A DNA stretch of 40,731 nt from Pseudonocardiales bacterium (GTDB lineage: Bacteria; Actinomycetota; Actinomycetes; Mycobacteriales; Pseudonocardiaceae): the NCBI GenBank assembly GCA_019241525.1, contig JAFAWY010000104.1, forward strand, positions 1 through 40,731, in the 5' to 3' direction. Below, piece by piece: positions 33,066 through 40,684 of this stretch; position 1 is the first letter of the stretch, and every line of letters starts with the position of its first letter. A program made the position numbers and the translations under genes. The notes beneath the pieces were generated by a model. The model did not search any database, was not told the DNA's origin, and saw only the letters and a list, made by a program, of their open reading frames with translations.

Positions 33066-33977
33066 TTACCTCGGTACGTGGCCGGCCGGGTGCCCTGAGT
33101 ACCGGTAGAACCGCTCCGCGCGGCCTTGCCGCAGCAGCTGCAACCACTGGCGGAATGCTTGGGGGTCGCGTTTGGTGACCAGGAAGTACAGCCCGAAGCG
33201 GAACACCTCGAGCATGCCGATCCGCCGCATCCCTGGCTGGGACAGTAGGTAGCCGCGGTTGCGGTAGGTGTAGTAACGCTTGACGTCGTCGGCGGGGTCC
33301 TGGGCGTGGAAGTGCCCGTGCAGCATCGGCTTGAACTCGGCCGTGCCGTCCGGGTGGGCGTAGGAGGCTCGCAACGTGGTGCCGAACCGCAGCCCGGAGC
33401 GGACTACCCGGCGGTGCACGTCGACCTCGTCACCTCGGACGAACAGGCGGTAATCCGGCACGCCGACGACGTCGAGTGCGTCGGCGGAAAACAGCGCACC
33501 GTTGAAGAAGCTGGCGATGCCGGGCAGGAAATCCGTGCCCAATTCGCTGACCTGGCGTTTCCAGTTCAGTCCCCGGCGCAGCGGGAACGCCAGCCGCTCG
33601 GGATCGTCGATGTTGACCACCACCGGAGAGATCACCGCGAGGTCCCGGCGTTTGGCCTCTTCCAGCAGCGTTTGCAGCACCCGGACGTCGGCGGGGCGCC
33701 CGTCGTCGTCGGCCAGCCACACCCAGTCCGCACCGAGGGCCAAGGCGTGCAGGATGCCCAGCGCGAACCCGCCTGCGCCGCCGAGGTTGCGCTGCGACAG
33801 CAGGTACGTCGACGGGATGGGGCAGTCCTCGACCACGTCCTCGGCCGGATCGTCCGGCCCGTTGTCCACCACCACGAGGTGGTCGGGCAGCCTGGTCTGC
33901 TCTGCGATGACCGCCAACGACTTGGCCAACGACTCCCGGCGGTGCCGGGTCACTACCACCGCGATCACGCGCGTCAT
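33066..33977 (-). CDS. glfT1: Galactofuranosyltransferase GlfT1
   Basis: This 303-residue GT2 enzyme adds the first two galactofuranose residues to the rhamnosyl-GlcNAc linker on decaprenyl diphosphate, priming the galactan that GlfT2 extends. Seen: the nucleotide-binding start VIAVVVTRHRRESLAKSL, VDNGPDD (38-43), QRNLGGAGGFALG (62-74), the metal-binding WLADDDGRP (Asp90-92), FNGALFSADAL and RGDEVDVHRRV, as in Rv3782. It lies in the conserved order wzm-wzt-glfT1 (Rv3783/Rv3781/Rv3782 relatives), 22 bp after wzt, so one operon is likely. The start ATG is just inside the frame and well placed before the first strand. Confidence 0.94.
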   Translation of the reverse strand: MTRVIAVVVTRHRRESLAKSLAVIAEQTRLPDHLVVVDNGPDDPAEDVVEDCPIPSTYLLSQRNLGGAGGFALGILHALALGADWVWLADDDGRPADVRVLQTLLEEAKRRDLAVISPVVVNIDDPERLAFPLRRGLNWKRQVSELGTDFLPGIASFFNGALFSADALDVVGVPDYRLFVRGDEVDVHRRVVRSGLRFGTTLRASYAHPDGTAEFKPMLHGHFHAQDPADDVKRYYTYRNRGYLLSQPGMRRIGMLEVFRFGLYFLVTKRDPQAFRQWLQLLRQGRAERFYRYSGHPAGHVPR

Positions 33978-33999
33978 CGGACGCCGGCCCCCTTCACTG

Positions 34000-34770
34000 T
34001 CACTGGAGGGCTCCCGTGAGGGAGGCCGGGTTTTTGTAATGGGACAAGACGGTCCCGAGACTGCCTTGCTCGCGGATCTCGCCGCGGTCGAGCCATAGCG
34101 CTGAGGTGCACAGTTGAACGAGGAACTCGTCGGAGTGGGACGCGAACACCAAGATCCCGGACCGCTCGACCAGGGCGGTCAGCCGATCCCGGGCCCGTTC
34201 CAGGAATGCCGCGTCCACCGCGCCGATGCCCTCGTCAAGCAGCAGGATCTCCGGGTCGATGCTGGTCACAACACCGAGCGCCAGCCGGACCCGCATGCCG
34301 GTGGAATAGGTACGCAGCGGCATGGACAGGTAGTCGCCGAGCTCGGTGAACTCAGCGATCTCGGCGGTGCGGGCTTCCATCTGCTTGCGGGTCATGCCGA
34401 GGAACAAGCCACGGATGATGATGTTCTCGTAGCCGGAGATCTCCGGGTCCATCCCGACGCCCAGGTCGAATACGGGCGCGACCTTGCCCACGATCTGCGA
34501 GGTCCCCCGGGTCGGCTCGTAGATGCCGGACATCAGGCGCAGCAGCGTCGACTTACCGGCCCCGTTATGCCCGATCAGGCCAACCCGGTCGCCGTGGCGC
34601 AACGACAGGGTGATGTCCCGCAGTGCCTCGACGACGGGCACCCTGGCGTCGGTTCCGATCTTGCCGCCGGCCCGTCCTACGGTGCCCAGCACCGCCTTTT
34701 TCAGTGACCTGGTCTTGGCGTCGAAGATGGGGAATTCAACGCTGGCGCGGCGCACCTCAATGGAGACCAT
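34000..34770 (-). CDS. wzt: ABC transporter ATP-binding protein Wzt (galactan export)
   Basis: This 256-residue ATPase is of the polysaccharide-export ABC class, the relative of Rv3781. Seen: Walker A GHNGAGKST (67-75), Q-loop region APVFDLGVGMDPEISGYENI (98-117), signature YSTGM (155-159), Walker B ILLLDE (175-180) and the H-loop SHS (His212). There is no extra C-terminal sugar-binding domain, as in the mycobacterial protein. With the permease Wzm it is thought to move the lipid-linked galactan to the outside, where the Emb enzymes act. It starts 7 bp after the wzm stop and ends 22 bp before glfT1, consistent with one operon. Confidence 0.93.
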   Translation of the reverse strand: MVSIEVRRASVEFPIFDAKTRSLKKAVLGTVGRAGGKIGTDARVPVVEALRDITLSLRHGDRVGLIGHNGAGKSTLLRLMSGIYEPTRGTSQIVGKVAPVFDLGVGMDPEISGYENIIIRGLFLGMTRKQMEARTAEIAEFTELGDYLSMPLRTYSTGMRVRLALGVVTSIDPEILLLDEGIGAVDAAFLERARDRLTALVERSGILVFASHSDEFLVQLCTSALWLDRGEIREQGSLGTVLSHYKNPASLTGALQ

Positions 34771-34777
34771 GTCGCTA

Positions 34778-35626
34778 TCACACCCAGTACGAGACTCGGG
34801 CCCGGTAATTGCGCAGGACGACCAGCGCTACCGCCCACCCCACCACGGTGATGGCCAGGGTAACCACCCAGTGCCGGATTTCGAAGGACTCGCCGATCAT
34901 CGGCCGGCGCAGGATCTCGACGAAGTGCAGGAATGGGTTGAGCTCGGCCCACTGGGCACGGTGCGCGCCAGGGCCACCCTTTCTGATCAGGTCCTCGTAA
35001 TTCCAGACGATCGGTGTCATGAAGAAGCTCAGCGTGACGATGCTGTTCGTCACCGGCGGGATGTCGCGGTAGCGGGTGGAGATGATCCCGATCAGGATCG
35101 CCACCCAGGCTCCGTTGAGCACGATCACCACCAGGGCCGGGATGGCCAGCAGGCCGGCCCACCCCAGCGCCCGCGGGAAGATCAGTATGAGGGCGACCCA
35201 GACCAGCGCGTTATGCGCGAAAAACAGCAGTTGCCGCCAGACCAGCCGGAAAACGTGCACGCTCAACGGCGCGGGCAGGTGCTTGATCAGTCCCTCGTTT
35301 TTGATGAAGACCTCGGCGCCTTCGTTGATGCAGCTGGACATGAACTGCCAGATGATCAAGCCGACAGCCAGGTAGGGCAGGAAGAACGCGATCGGCTGGT
35401 CGAACAGCGCCGCGTACAGCAGGCCCATGCCCAGCGCCTGCACTCCTAAGCTAATGGTGATCCAGAATGGTCCGATCACCGACCGCCGGTAGCCCTGCTT
35501 GATGTCTTGCAAGCCCAGGTGCCCCCACAGCCTGCGCTGCTGTAGTCCGGCCGCGAGGTCGCCGAACGCCCGCGACCAGCTCCGGGTCGCCGCCGCTCGG
35601 ACCTGGAGCACCTCGGGGGAGGTCAC
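34778..35626 (-). CDS. wzm: ABC transporter permease Wzm (galactan export)
   Basis: This 282-residue ABC-2 type membrane protein is the relative of Rv3783 (about 280 residues). It has a cytoplasmic start (SWSRAFGDLAAGLQQRRLWG), the family region GLQDIKQGYRRSVIGPFWIT, and about six membrane segments including LYAALFDQPIAFFLPYLAVGLIIWQF and VVTLAITVVGWAVALVVL; FIKNEGLIKHLPAPLSVHVFR is typical of O-antigen and teichoic acid exporters. The start is GTG at 35626 with GGGA about 5 nt upstream. The much longer open frame upstream runs through the 22-bp repeat array and into bpa antisense and was rejected. It heads the wzm-wzt-glfT1 unit; the array at 35688-35841 lies directly in its upstream region and could influence its expression. 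Confidence 0.9.
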   Translation of the reverse strand: MTSPEVLQVRAAATRSWSRAFGDLAAGLQQRRLWGHLGLQDIKQGYRRSVIGPFWITISLGVQALGMGLLYAALFDQPIAFFLPYLAVGLIIWQFMSSCINEGAEVFIKNEGLIKHLPAPLSVHVFRLVWRQLLFFAHNALVWVALILIFPRALGWAGLLAIPALVVIVLNGAWVAILIGIISTRYRDIPPVTNSIVTLSFFMTPIVWNYEDLIRKGGPGAHRAQWAELNPFLHFVEILRRPMIGESFEIRHWVVTLAITVVGWAVALVVLRNYRARVSYWV

Positions 35627-35687
35627 CGTGTCCCGCACGAGGTGCGAGGGTACTAGGGCGCAGCTCAGCGCTGTGGCTGACGTGCTG

Positions 35688-35841
35688 ATCAGCTGTGTAG
35701 CCGCGACACGTGGTGCCTGAGGGCGCGACACCCGGCGCGCGGGGACGCGACACAACCTGCGCAGAGGCGCGACACGGCGCGCATGGGTGCACGACATACC
35801 TGGCACGAGAGCCCGACACGGAGTGCACGGGGGCACGACAC
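35688..35841 (+). repeat. Seven-unit array of a degenerate 22-bp repeat ending in CGACAC
   Basis: CGACA(C/T) starts at 35704, 35726, 35748, 35770, 35792, 35814 and 35836, an exact 22-bp period with no exception. Each unit is five variable bases, then GC at positions 6-7, a Y and purine-rich middle (consensus GCRYGRRGGCR), then CGACAC. The array fills the gap between wzm (start 35626) and the bpa stop (35865). The same unit occurs inverted at 36440-36527 and in the emb gene at 13610-13653. It does not encode a repeat protein that fits any gene here. Confidence 0.9.
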
Positions 35842-35864
35842 GCCGGGCTGCGACGGGCGCTGGT

Positions 35865-36410
35865 TTAGAGGTACTGGCCGGTGCTGGGGCCTCGGGCTCC
35901 GGGATCCCCCTGGGGACCGGGGACCATGCCGGGTGGCATCGCGCCGGCGGGCAGTCCACGGCGCATTTGCTCCAGCTGCACCCGGGCAGCCATCTGCTGG
36001 GCGAACAGCGCGGTCTGGATGCCGTGGAACAGTCCCTCCAGCCAGCCCACCAGCTGGGCTTGCGCGATGCGCAACTCGGCGTCGCTGGGCGTGGCGTCCT
36101 CGCTAAACGGCAGCGATAACCGCTCCAGCTCGTCACGTAGCTCGGGGGCCAGACCCTGCTCCAGCTCGCGGATCGAGGACTCGTGGATTTCCCGCAGCCG
36201 GCTGCGGCTGGCGTCATCCAACGGCGCTGCGCGCACCTCTTCCAGCAGCTGCTTGATCATGCTGCCGATCCGCATCACCTTGGCGGGTTGCTCGACCTGG
36301 TCAGCGACCTCCATGCCGCGCTGATCGGTGGTGTTGCCGGCTATCGTGGCCTGCACCGGGCGGCCATCCGGCCCAACCACGACGATCTGCTGCTCATTCG
36401 GTTCGCTCAT
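35865..36410 (-). CDS. bpa: Bacterial proteasome activator Bpa (PafE)
   Basis: This 181-residue protein is the ATP-independent ring activator of the 20S proteasome (Rv3780 relative, 178 residues). A disordered acidic start is followed by the four-helix core: VEQPAKVMRIGSMIKQLLEEVRAAPLDDASRSRLREIHESSIRELEQGLAPELRDELERLSLPFSEDATPSDAELRIAQAQLVGWLEGLFHGIQTALFAQQMAARVQLEQMRRGLP in outline, and the C-terminal GQYL, the HbYX-like tail that docks in the proteasome alpha ring. It lets the proteasome degrade unfolded proteins such as HspR without ATP. The start at 36410 gives MSEPNEQQ; two ATGs nine and twelve bases earlier (36419, 36422) are alternatives. It is flanked on both sides by inverted arrays of the 22-bp repeat, so its promoter must lie inside or next to the upstream array. 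In mycobacteria it also adjoins the wzt-glfT1-wzm genes. Confidence 0.95.
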   Translation of the reverse strand: MSEPNEQQIVVVGPDGRPVQATIAGNTTDQRGMEVADQVEQPAKVMRIGSMIKQLLEEVRAAPLDDASRSRLREIHESSIRELEQGLAPELRDELERLSLPFSEDATPSDAELRIAQAQLVGWLEGLFHGIQTALFAQQMAARVQLEQMRRGLPAGAMPPGMVPGPQGDPGARGPSTGQYL

Positions 36411-36439
36411 AAACCCCATCATCCGCCCCCCATCCTGGC

Positions 36440-36527
36440 GTGTCGCGCGCTTATGCGCTGCGTGTCGCGCCTCCATGCCCACTGTGTCGCTGCTTGGTGC
36501 CGGCTATGTCGCGTGTGCCGCGCTCTC
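36440..36527 (-). repeat. Four-unit array of the 22-bp CGACAC repeat, inverted, upstream of bpa
   Basis: On the plus strand (G/A)TGTCG starts at 36440, 36462, 36484 and 36506, again exactly 22 bp apart. Read on the minus strand the units match those of 35688-35841 (for example GGGCATGGAGGCG then CGACAC). The array occupies most of the 126-bp gap between the bpa start and the quinone oxidoreductase stop, leaving 18-30 bp before the bpa start codons. Confidence 0.88.
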
Positions 36528-36536
36528 AGCGCCCGC

Positions 36537-37511
36537 TCATCCGCCGGTGGTCAGCAGGATCTTGCCGAACACCCCACCCTCCTCGAGCATCCGGTGCGCC
36601 CGTGCTGCCTGCGCCAACGGCAGGGTTGCGTGCACCACCGGCTTAACCCGGCCGTCGCCGAACATCGGCCACACCCGGGCCACAACGTCGGCGCACAGGG
36701 CAGCCTTTCCGTGCGGGCCATCCACCGGTCGCCCGCGCAGCCCGATGGCCGCGATGCTGGCCCGCTTGGGCAGCAGCGCACCGAGATCGATCTCCGCTTT
36801 AGTCCCGCCTTGCAGGCCGATCACCACCAGCCGTCCATCCGGGGCGAGTGCGGTGAGGTTGCGCGCAAGGTATTTCGCCCCCATGTTGTCGAGGATGACA
36901 TCGGCGCGGCCGCGCAACTCGTCGGCGAAGTCCTGGGTGCGATAGTCAATCAAAATCTGGGCGCCCAGCTCACCGCAGCGGGCCAGTCGCGGACCTGCTG
37001 CCGTGGTCGCTACCGAAGCGCCCAGCGCCCGGCCCACCTGGATGGCATGCGTGCCGATACCCCCAGACCCACCGTGCACGAGCAGCAGTTCACCTGCAGA
37101 CAGCCTCGCGTGGCGCACCACCGTCGACCACACGGTGCAGGCCACCTCGGGCACGCCGCCGGCGGTCACCACATCCACTCGCGGTGGCAGCGGCATCACC
37201 TGCCCGGCAGGCACCGCGACCCGCTCGGCGTAGCCGCCGCCGGCCAGCAGCGCGCACACCTGATCGCCCACTTCTAACCCGGTCACCCCGTCGCCGAGCT
37301 CCGCCACCCTGCCGGCACATTCCAGTCCCGGGATTTCGCTAGTGCCGGGGGGTGCGTGGTAGCGACCTTGGCGTTGCAGCAGGTCCGCCCGGTTCACCGA
37401 GGTCGCGGCGACGTCAATCAGCACTTCCCCGGCCCCGGGAGTGGGATCGGGTTGCTCGGTCAGCACCAAGGCGTCCGGTCCGCCGTACTCCGTAATGGAA
37501 ATCGCGCGCAC
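36537..37511 (-). CDS. NAD(P)H quinone oxidoreductase, zinc-independent MDR family (PIG3/Qor-like)
   Basis: This 324-residue medium-chain reductase has a GroES-like N-terminal domain (SVNRADLLQRQGRYHAPPGTSEIPGLECAGRV) and a Rossmann domain with HGGSGGIGTHAIQVG (146-160), the PIG3/quinone reductase pattern; zinc-binding Cys/His residues of alcohol dehydrogenases are absent. It reduces quinones or enones with NADPH in the cytoplasm. Rv3777, an oxidoreductase of the same type, lies near bpa in M. tuberculosis, so the neighbourhood is conserved. The start GTG 37511 has AGGA close upstream. An ATG at 37544 would overlap the divergent GNAT start and adds only non-conserved residues. The gene ends next to the inverted 22-bp repeat array. 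Confidence 0.88.
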   Translation of the reverse strand: MRAISITEYGGPDALVLTEQPDPTPGAGEVLIDVAATSVNRADLLQRQGRYHAPPGTSEIPGLECAGRVAELGDGVTGLEVGDQVCALLAGGGYAERVAVPAGQVMPLPPRVDVVTAGGVPEVACTVWSTVVRHARLSAGELLLVHGGSGGIGTHAIQVGRALGASVATTAAGPRLARCGELGAQILIDYRTQDFADELRGRADVILDNMGAKYLARNLTALAPDGRLVVIGLQGGTKAEIDLGALLPKRASIAAIGLRGRPVDGPHGKAALCADVVARVWPMFGDGRVKPVVHATLPLAQAARAHRMLEEGGVFGKILLTTGG

Positions 37512-37542
37512 GATTCCTGACCGTAGTCGTAGCGTTTCGGCC

Positions 37543-38211
37543 ATGCCCCCGGTCCCGGAGGAAACGCAGCCACCGAACGACCCCTGGCCGTTGCGGCACC
37601 TGGCGCTACGTACCCCCCGCCTCACGCTGCGCCCGGATGACGACGAGGGCCTTTACGAGCTCGCGGCGGTGGCGGTGCGCGGCATCCACCCGCCGGAGCA
37701 GATGCCCTTCGCGCAACCCTGGACCGATCAGACCCCGGGTGACCTGGTGCGCGGCGTCCTGCAGCACAACTGGGCTCGGCGTTCCCAGCTGAGCCCGTCG
37801 GGATGGAAAATCAACTTCCTCGTGCGCCACGGTGGAGCGGTGATCGGCGTGCAGGAGTTGGCGGGACAGGATTTCGCCGTCACTCGAGAGGTTTCGACGG
37901 CTTCCTGGCTGGGCATGGAGCACCAGCGCCGGGGATTCGGCACCGAGATGCGCGCCGCCGTCTTGCTCCTGGCCTTCGATCACCTCGGCGCCACCAGCGC
38001 ACGCTCGGCTGCGTACTCCGATAACTCAGCGTCGCTGCGGCTGAGTGAGAGGCTGGGCTACCGGCCCGACGGCACTGCCACGTTTGCCCGCCGGGGGGCC
38101 GTAGCCACCGAGAGCCGGTTGCTGGTGACCGACCAGCAGTTCATCCGTCCACCATGGACCCTTGGAGTGGACGGGCTCGATGGCTGCCGCGAGATACTGG
38201 GTGCTGTCTAG
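37543..38211 (+). CDS. GNAT-family N-acetyltransferase (RimJ/RimL-like)
   Basis: This 222-residue acetyltransferase contains LRTPRLTLRPDDDEGLYELA at the start, a central GGAVIGVQELAGQDFAVTREV sheet, the acetyl-CoA-binding loop SWLGMEHQRRGFGTEMRAAV (Q/RxxGxG/A in the form QRRGFG) and the C-terminal SARSAAYSDNSASLRLSERLGYRPDG, the RimJ/RimL type seen in ribosomal-protein or small-molecule acetyltransferases. The substrate cannot be told from the sequence. It is divergent from the quinone oxidoreductase with only about 31 bp between the starts and has no ribosome site, so a leaderless transcript is possible. The next gene begins 11 bp downstream, so an operon with the FMN enzyme is likely. Confidence 0.85.
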   Translation: MPPVPEETQPPNDPWPLRHLALRTPRLTLRPDDDEGLYELAAVAVRGIHPPEQMPFAQPWTDQTPGDLVRGVLQHNWARRSQLSPSGWKINFLVRHGGAVIGVQELAGQDFAVTREVSTASWLGMEHQRRGFGTEMRAAVLLLAFDHLGATSARSAAYSDNSASLRLSERLGYRPDGTATFARRGAVATESRLLVTDQQFIRPPWTLGVDGLDGCREILGAV

Positions 38212-38222
38212 GGTGCCTGCTT

Positions 38223-39401
38223 ATGGCGCACTTCGGTGATCTGACGCACGATATCTACCAGCGGGGACTCGCCGGCCATCGGCCAGACCTCCCGATGACG
38301 GCCGACGAGCTGGAGGTCGCGGCGCGCCGCGTACTGCCGGCCGAGACGTTCAGTTATGTGGCCGGTGGGGCGTCCACCGAGCGCACCATCGCCGCGAACC
38401 GGGAGGCATTCGCCCGCTGGCGGATCGTGCCGCGGATGCTGCGGAGCGTCACCGAACGTGATCTGTCGACGACCGTGCTGGACACGCCGATGACGGCACC
38501 TGTGTTCACCGCCCCGGTCGGGGTATTGGGTCTGGTGCATCCGGAGGCCGACTTTGCGGTGGCTCGCGCCGCTGCGGGACTGGGGTTGGTCAGCATGTTG
38601 TCCACCGCGTCGTCGGCTTCGCTGGAGGACGTCGCGGCCGCGACGCCGGATGCGCCGCGCTGGTTCCAGCTGTACTGGCCACGCGATCCGCAGCTGGCCG
38701 AGTCTCTGGTTCGCCGCGCTGACGCGGCCGGCTACCGGGCGATTGTGGTGACCGTGGACACCTGGACGCTGGGCTGGCGGCCACGGGATCTGGCGTTGGC
38801 GCACCTGCCGTTCCTGCAACGCAAAGGCATCGCCAACTACCTGTCCGATCCGGTGTTCCAGGCCCGGCTCAGCGCGTCACCCGAAGGATCCGAGCAGGCC
38901 ATGCAGGCCGCTATCCGCCTCTGGACGGAGCTGTTCGGCAATCCGGTGCTGAGCTGGTCAGACCTCGCCCTGCTGCGGGAGTGGACCCGGCTGCCGGTGC
39001 TGGTCAAGGGGATCTGCCATCCGGATGATGCGCGGGTCGCGCTCGACCATGGTGCCGACGGGCTGGTGGTGTCCAATCACGGTGGTCGGCAGGTCGACGG
39101 GTCCCGGGCAACGCTGGATTGCCTGCCCGGTGTGGTAGCCGCCGCCGATGGCCGGGCCCCAGTGTTGCTCGACTCCGGGATCCGGTGCGGCGCTGACGTG
39201 CTGATCGCGCTGGCGCTGGGTGCGCAGGCGGTGCTCGTGGGGCGACCGTGGATTTACGGTCTGGGGTTGGCCGGGCAACGGGGGGTGGAGCATGCGCTGC
39301 GCGTGATCCTCGCCGACTTTGATCTCACGCTGGCGCTGGCCGGTTACTCCAGGCCGTCAGATCTGAGCGCGGACAGCGTCGTCCGGGAATCGACCGGCTA
39401 A
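38223..39401 (+). CDS. FMN-dependent alpha-hydroxy acid oxidase, lactate 2-monooxygenase-like
   Basis: This 392-residue flavoenzyme of the glycolate oxidase/lactate dehydrogenase family oxidises 2-hydroxy acids to 2-keto acids or, in the lactate monooxygenase branch, lactate to acetate and CO2. Seen: FSYVAGGAS (Tyr45), TAPVGVLGLVHPEADFAVARAA, STASSASLEDVAAA, WFQLYWPRD, the FMN Lys262 in LVKGICHPDDA, catalytic His286 and Arg289 in SNHGGRQVDG, DSGIRCGADVLIALALGA and GRPWIYGL. WRPRDLALAHLPFLQRKGIANYLSDPVF is the loop typical of lactate 2-monooxygenases, favouring that substrate. The start ATG has AGGG about 10 nt upstream, within 11 bp of the GNAT stop. Nothing essential is missing. Confidence 0.9.
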   Translation: MAHFGDLTHDIYQRGLAGHRPDLPMTADELEVAARRVLPAETFSYVAGGASTERTIAANREAFARWRIVPRMLRSVTERDLSTTVLDTPMTAPVFTAPVGVLGLVHPEADFAVARAAAGLGLVSMLSTASSASLEDVAAATPDAPRWFQLYWPRDPQLAESLVRRADAAGYRAIVVTVDTWTLGWRPRDLALAHLPFLQRKGIANYLSDPVFQARLSASPEGSEQAMQAAIRLWTELFGNPVLSWSDLALLREWTRLPVLVKGICHPDDARVALDHGADGLVVSNHGGRQVDGSRATLDCLPGVVAAADGRAPVLLDSGIRCGADVLIALALGAQAVLVGRPWIYGLGLAGQRGVEHALRVILADFDLTLALAGYSRPSDLSADSVVRESTG

Positions 39402-39588
39402 CGTCCGACCACCTGCGCGGGGCAGTGACTTTCCGTCCGTTACTGGCCGCGGTGGCGTGTATCAGACCCCCGCTCGCGGCAGAGCGACCCCCTCCCGGCT
39501 GGCTTGCGCCGAATGGAGTAGTAGGTTCCCGGCACCCAGCCTGGCGGTGGAGTGTGCTCGGGCCTCACGACGGGAAGTGGTGAAGCTG

Positions 39589-40614
39589 ATGACAGATCCA
39601 GTAATAGGCGTGGCAGCCAATGGGATGGTCCCTGACCGTGGCTTCGCGGGCGGCCCAACCGCGGGTCCTGTCCACGGCGGCGGGGGTGCAGCGGTTGACA
39701 CGGAGCGGGCGCCGGCAGGAGAACGTTTCGCTCCTGCTCCGCCGCGGCTGCGAGCGCCAGGCCAGGTTCCGGTGTTGATGCCGGACACCGCGATGCAGAA
39801 GGTCATGTTGCCCGGATTGGTGGATCTGACGCTGGGCAATGTGGTGGTGCCTGGTCGTTTTGACCCGCACCGCATCGCCGGTTTCGTGACCCGGCTGGAA
39901 GATGTTCCAGCGAGCTCGTCGTCAGAGCTCATCCGGCGCTACGGGTTGGATCAGGTGACCGGCTGGCCGATCACCGACGAGCTGCACGTATTGCGCTTCT
40001 ACGCGCACGACCCACAGCTGTATATCGCTCCGTTCGAGCGCAGTGTCTTCCAGGTGGATCTCATGGAGCTGCCGGCTGGTACCGAGCTGTGGCGAATCGA
40101 TAGTCAGGGTGACGAGCAACGCGTGGGTGCCTACCTGAACCGGCAGGTTGGATGGGTCAGCACGGGACCAGCAACGCTGGGACCGGCGAGCTGGCACCGT
40201 CCACCGGTCCCGTTGCGACCGAGTGTGCGGCGCGGTCTGGTTGCGCAATTCCACGGCGGGGACTACGACGCCGACTTCGGTCCGCATCCCGGCGAGGTCA
40301 CCCTGCATCCGCTGCCCGGCAGGCGGGCGCCCGAGGAGTTCATCGAGCAAGCAGGCGTGTGCACCCTGCCGGTCATGATCGATGAGCTCGATTCGCTTGA
40401 GCTGGTGCGCTGGAGCGGTAGCTGGCATGGCCTGCCGGTGGAGCTGGTGGAGTCCGGACCGGATCAAGCCGTGATCCACTACATCGGCGAGAATGGGCCA
40501 CGGGCGGCTGACCTCGGTCTCGCGGAGGTCGACTACCGGGTCTGGCGGGGGTGGGTTGCCCGCACGGAGCTGTCGGATGTCGGTATGCAGCGCTACATGC
40601 TGCACAGTTCCTGA
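39589..40614 (+). CDS. Conserved hypothetical protein (341 aa), function unknown
   Basis: The protein starts MTDPVIGVAANGMVPDRGFA with a Gly/Ala/Pro-rich flexible part (to about residue 65), then MPDTAMQKVMLPGLVDLTLG, a soluble alpha/beta-rich body with ELHVLRFYAHDPQLYIAPFE, and a C-terminal WSGSWHGLPVELVESGPDQAV and YRVWRGWVARTEL. No membrane helix, signal peptide or catalytic motif stands out. I do not recognise the family. The flexible N-terminus with a compact rest recalls proteins linked to secretion or to surface systems, but that is speculation. The start was set at 39589; a GTG nine bases earlier is possible, and the upstream frame to 39457 is non-conserved in look. It precedes a tRNA gene by 70 bp. 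Confidence 0.7.
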   Translation: MTDPVIGVAANGMVPDRGFAGGPTAGPVHGGGGAAVDTERAPAGERFAPAPPRLRAPGQVPVLMPDTAMQKVMLPGLVDLTLGNVVVPGRFDPHRIAGFVTRLEDVPASSSSELIRRYGLDQVTGWPITDELHVLRFYAHDPQLYIAPFERSVFQVDLMELPAGTELWRIDSQGDEQRVGAYLNRQVGWVSTGPATLGPASWHRPPVPLRPSVRRGLVAQFHGGDYDADFGPHPGEVTLHPLPGRRAPEEFIEQAGVCTLPVMIDELDSLELVRWSGSWHGLPVELVESGPDQAVIHYIGENGPRAADLGLAEVDYRVWRGWVARTELSDVGMQRYMLHSS

Positions 40615-40650
40615 GTAAGTCGGGCACGACGCCATCGAACGCCACTCACG

Positions 40651-40666
40651 GGCTGTCCCGACAGCC
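40651..40666. terminator. Short palindrome between the unknown gene and tRNA-Ser
   Basis: GGCTGTC (40651-40657) pairs with GACAGCC (40660-40666), 7 bp with a 2-nt loop and no T-tract. It lies 36 bp after the stop of the 39589 gene. A TACCGT hexamer at 40671-40676, 8 bp before the tRNA, could be the tRNA -10 box. Confidence 0.4.
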
Positions 40667-40684
40667 ACGCTACCGTGACGCCTT

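Noticed and set aside
35627-36217. Long upstream extension of the Wzm frame
   Set aside because: It runs through the repeat array and antisense to bpa; its Ser/Arg/Pro-rich translation is unlike any permease.
35688-36527. CRISPR array
   Set aside because: The period is only 22 bp with 17 conserved positions and no spacers of 30-40 bp; no cas genes are present.
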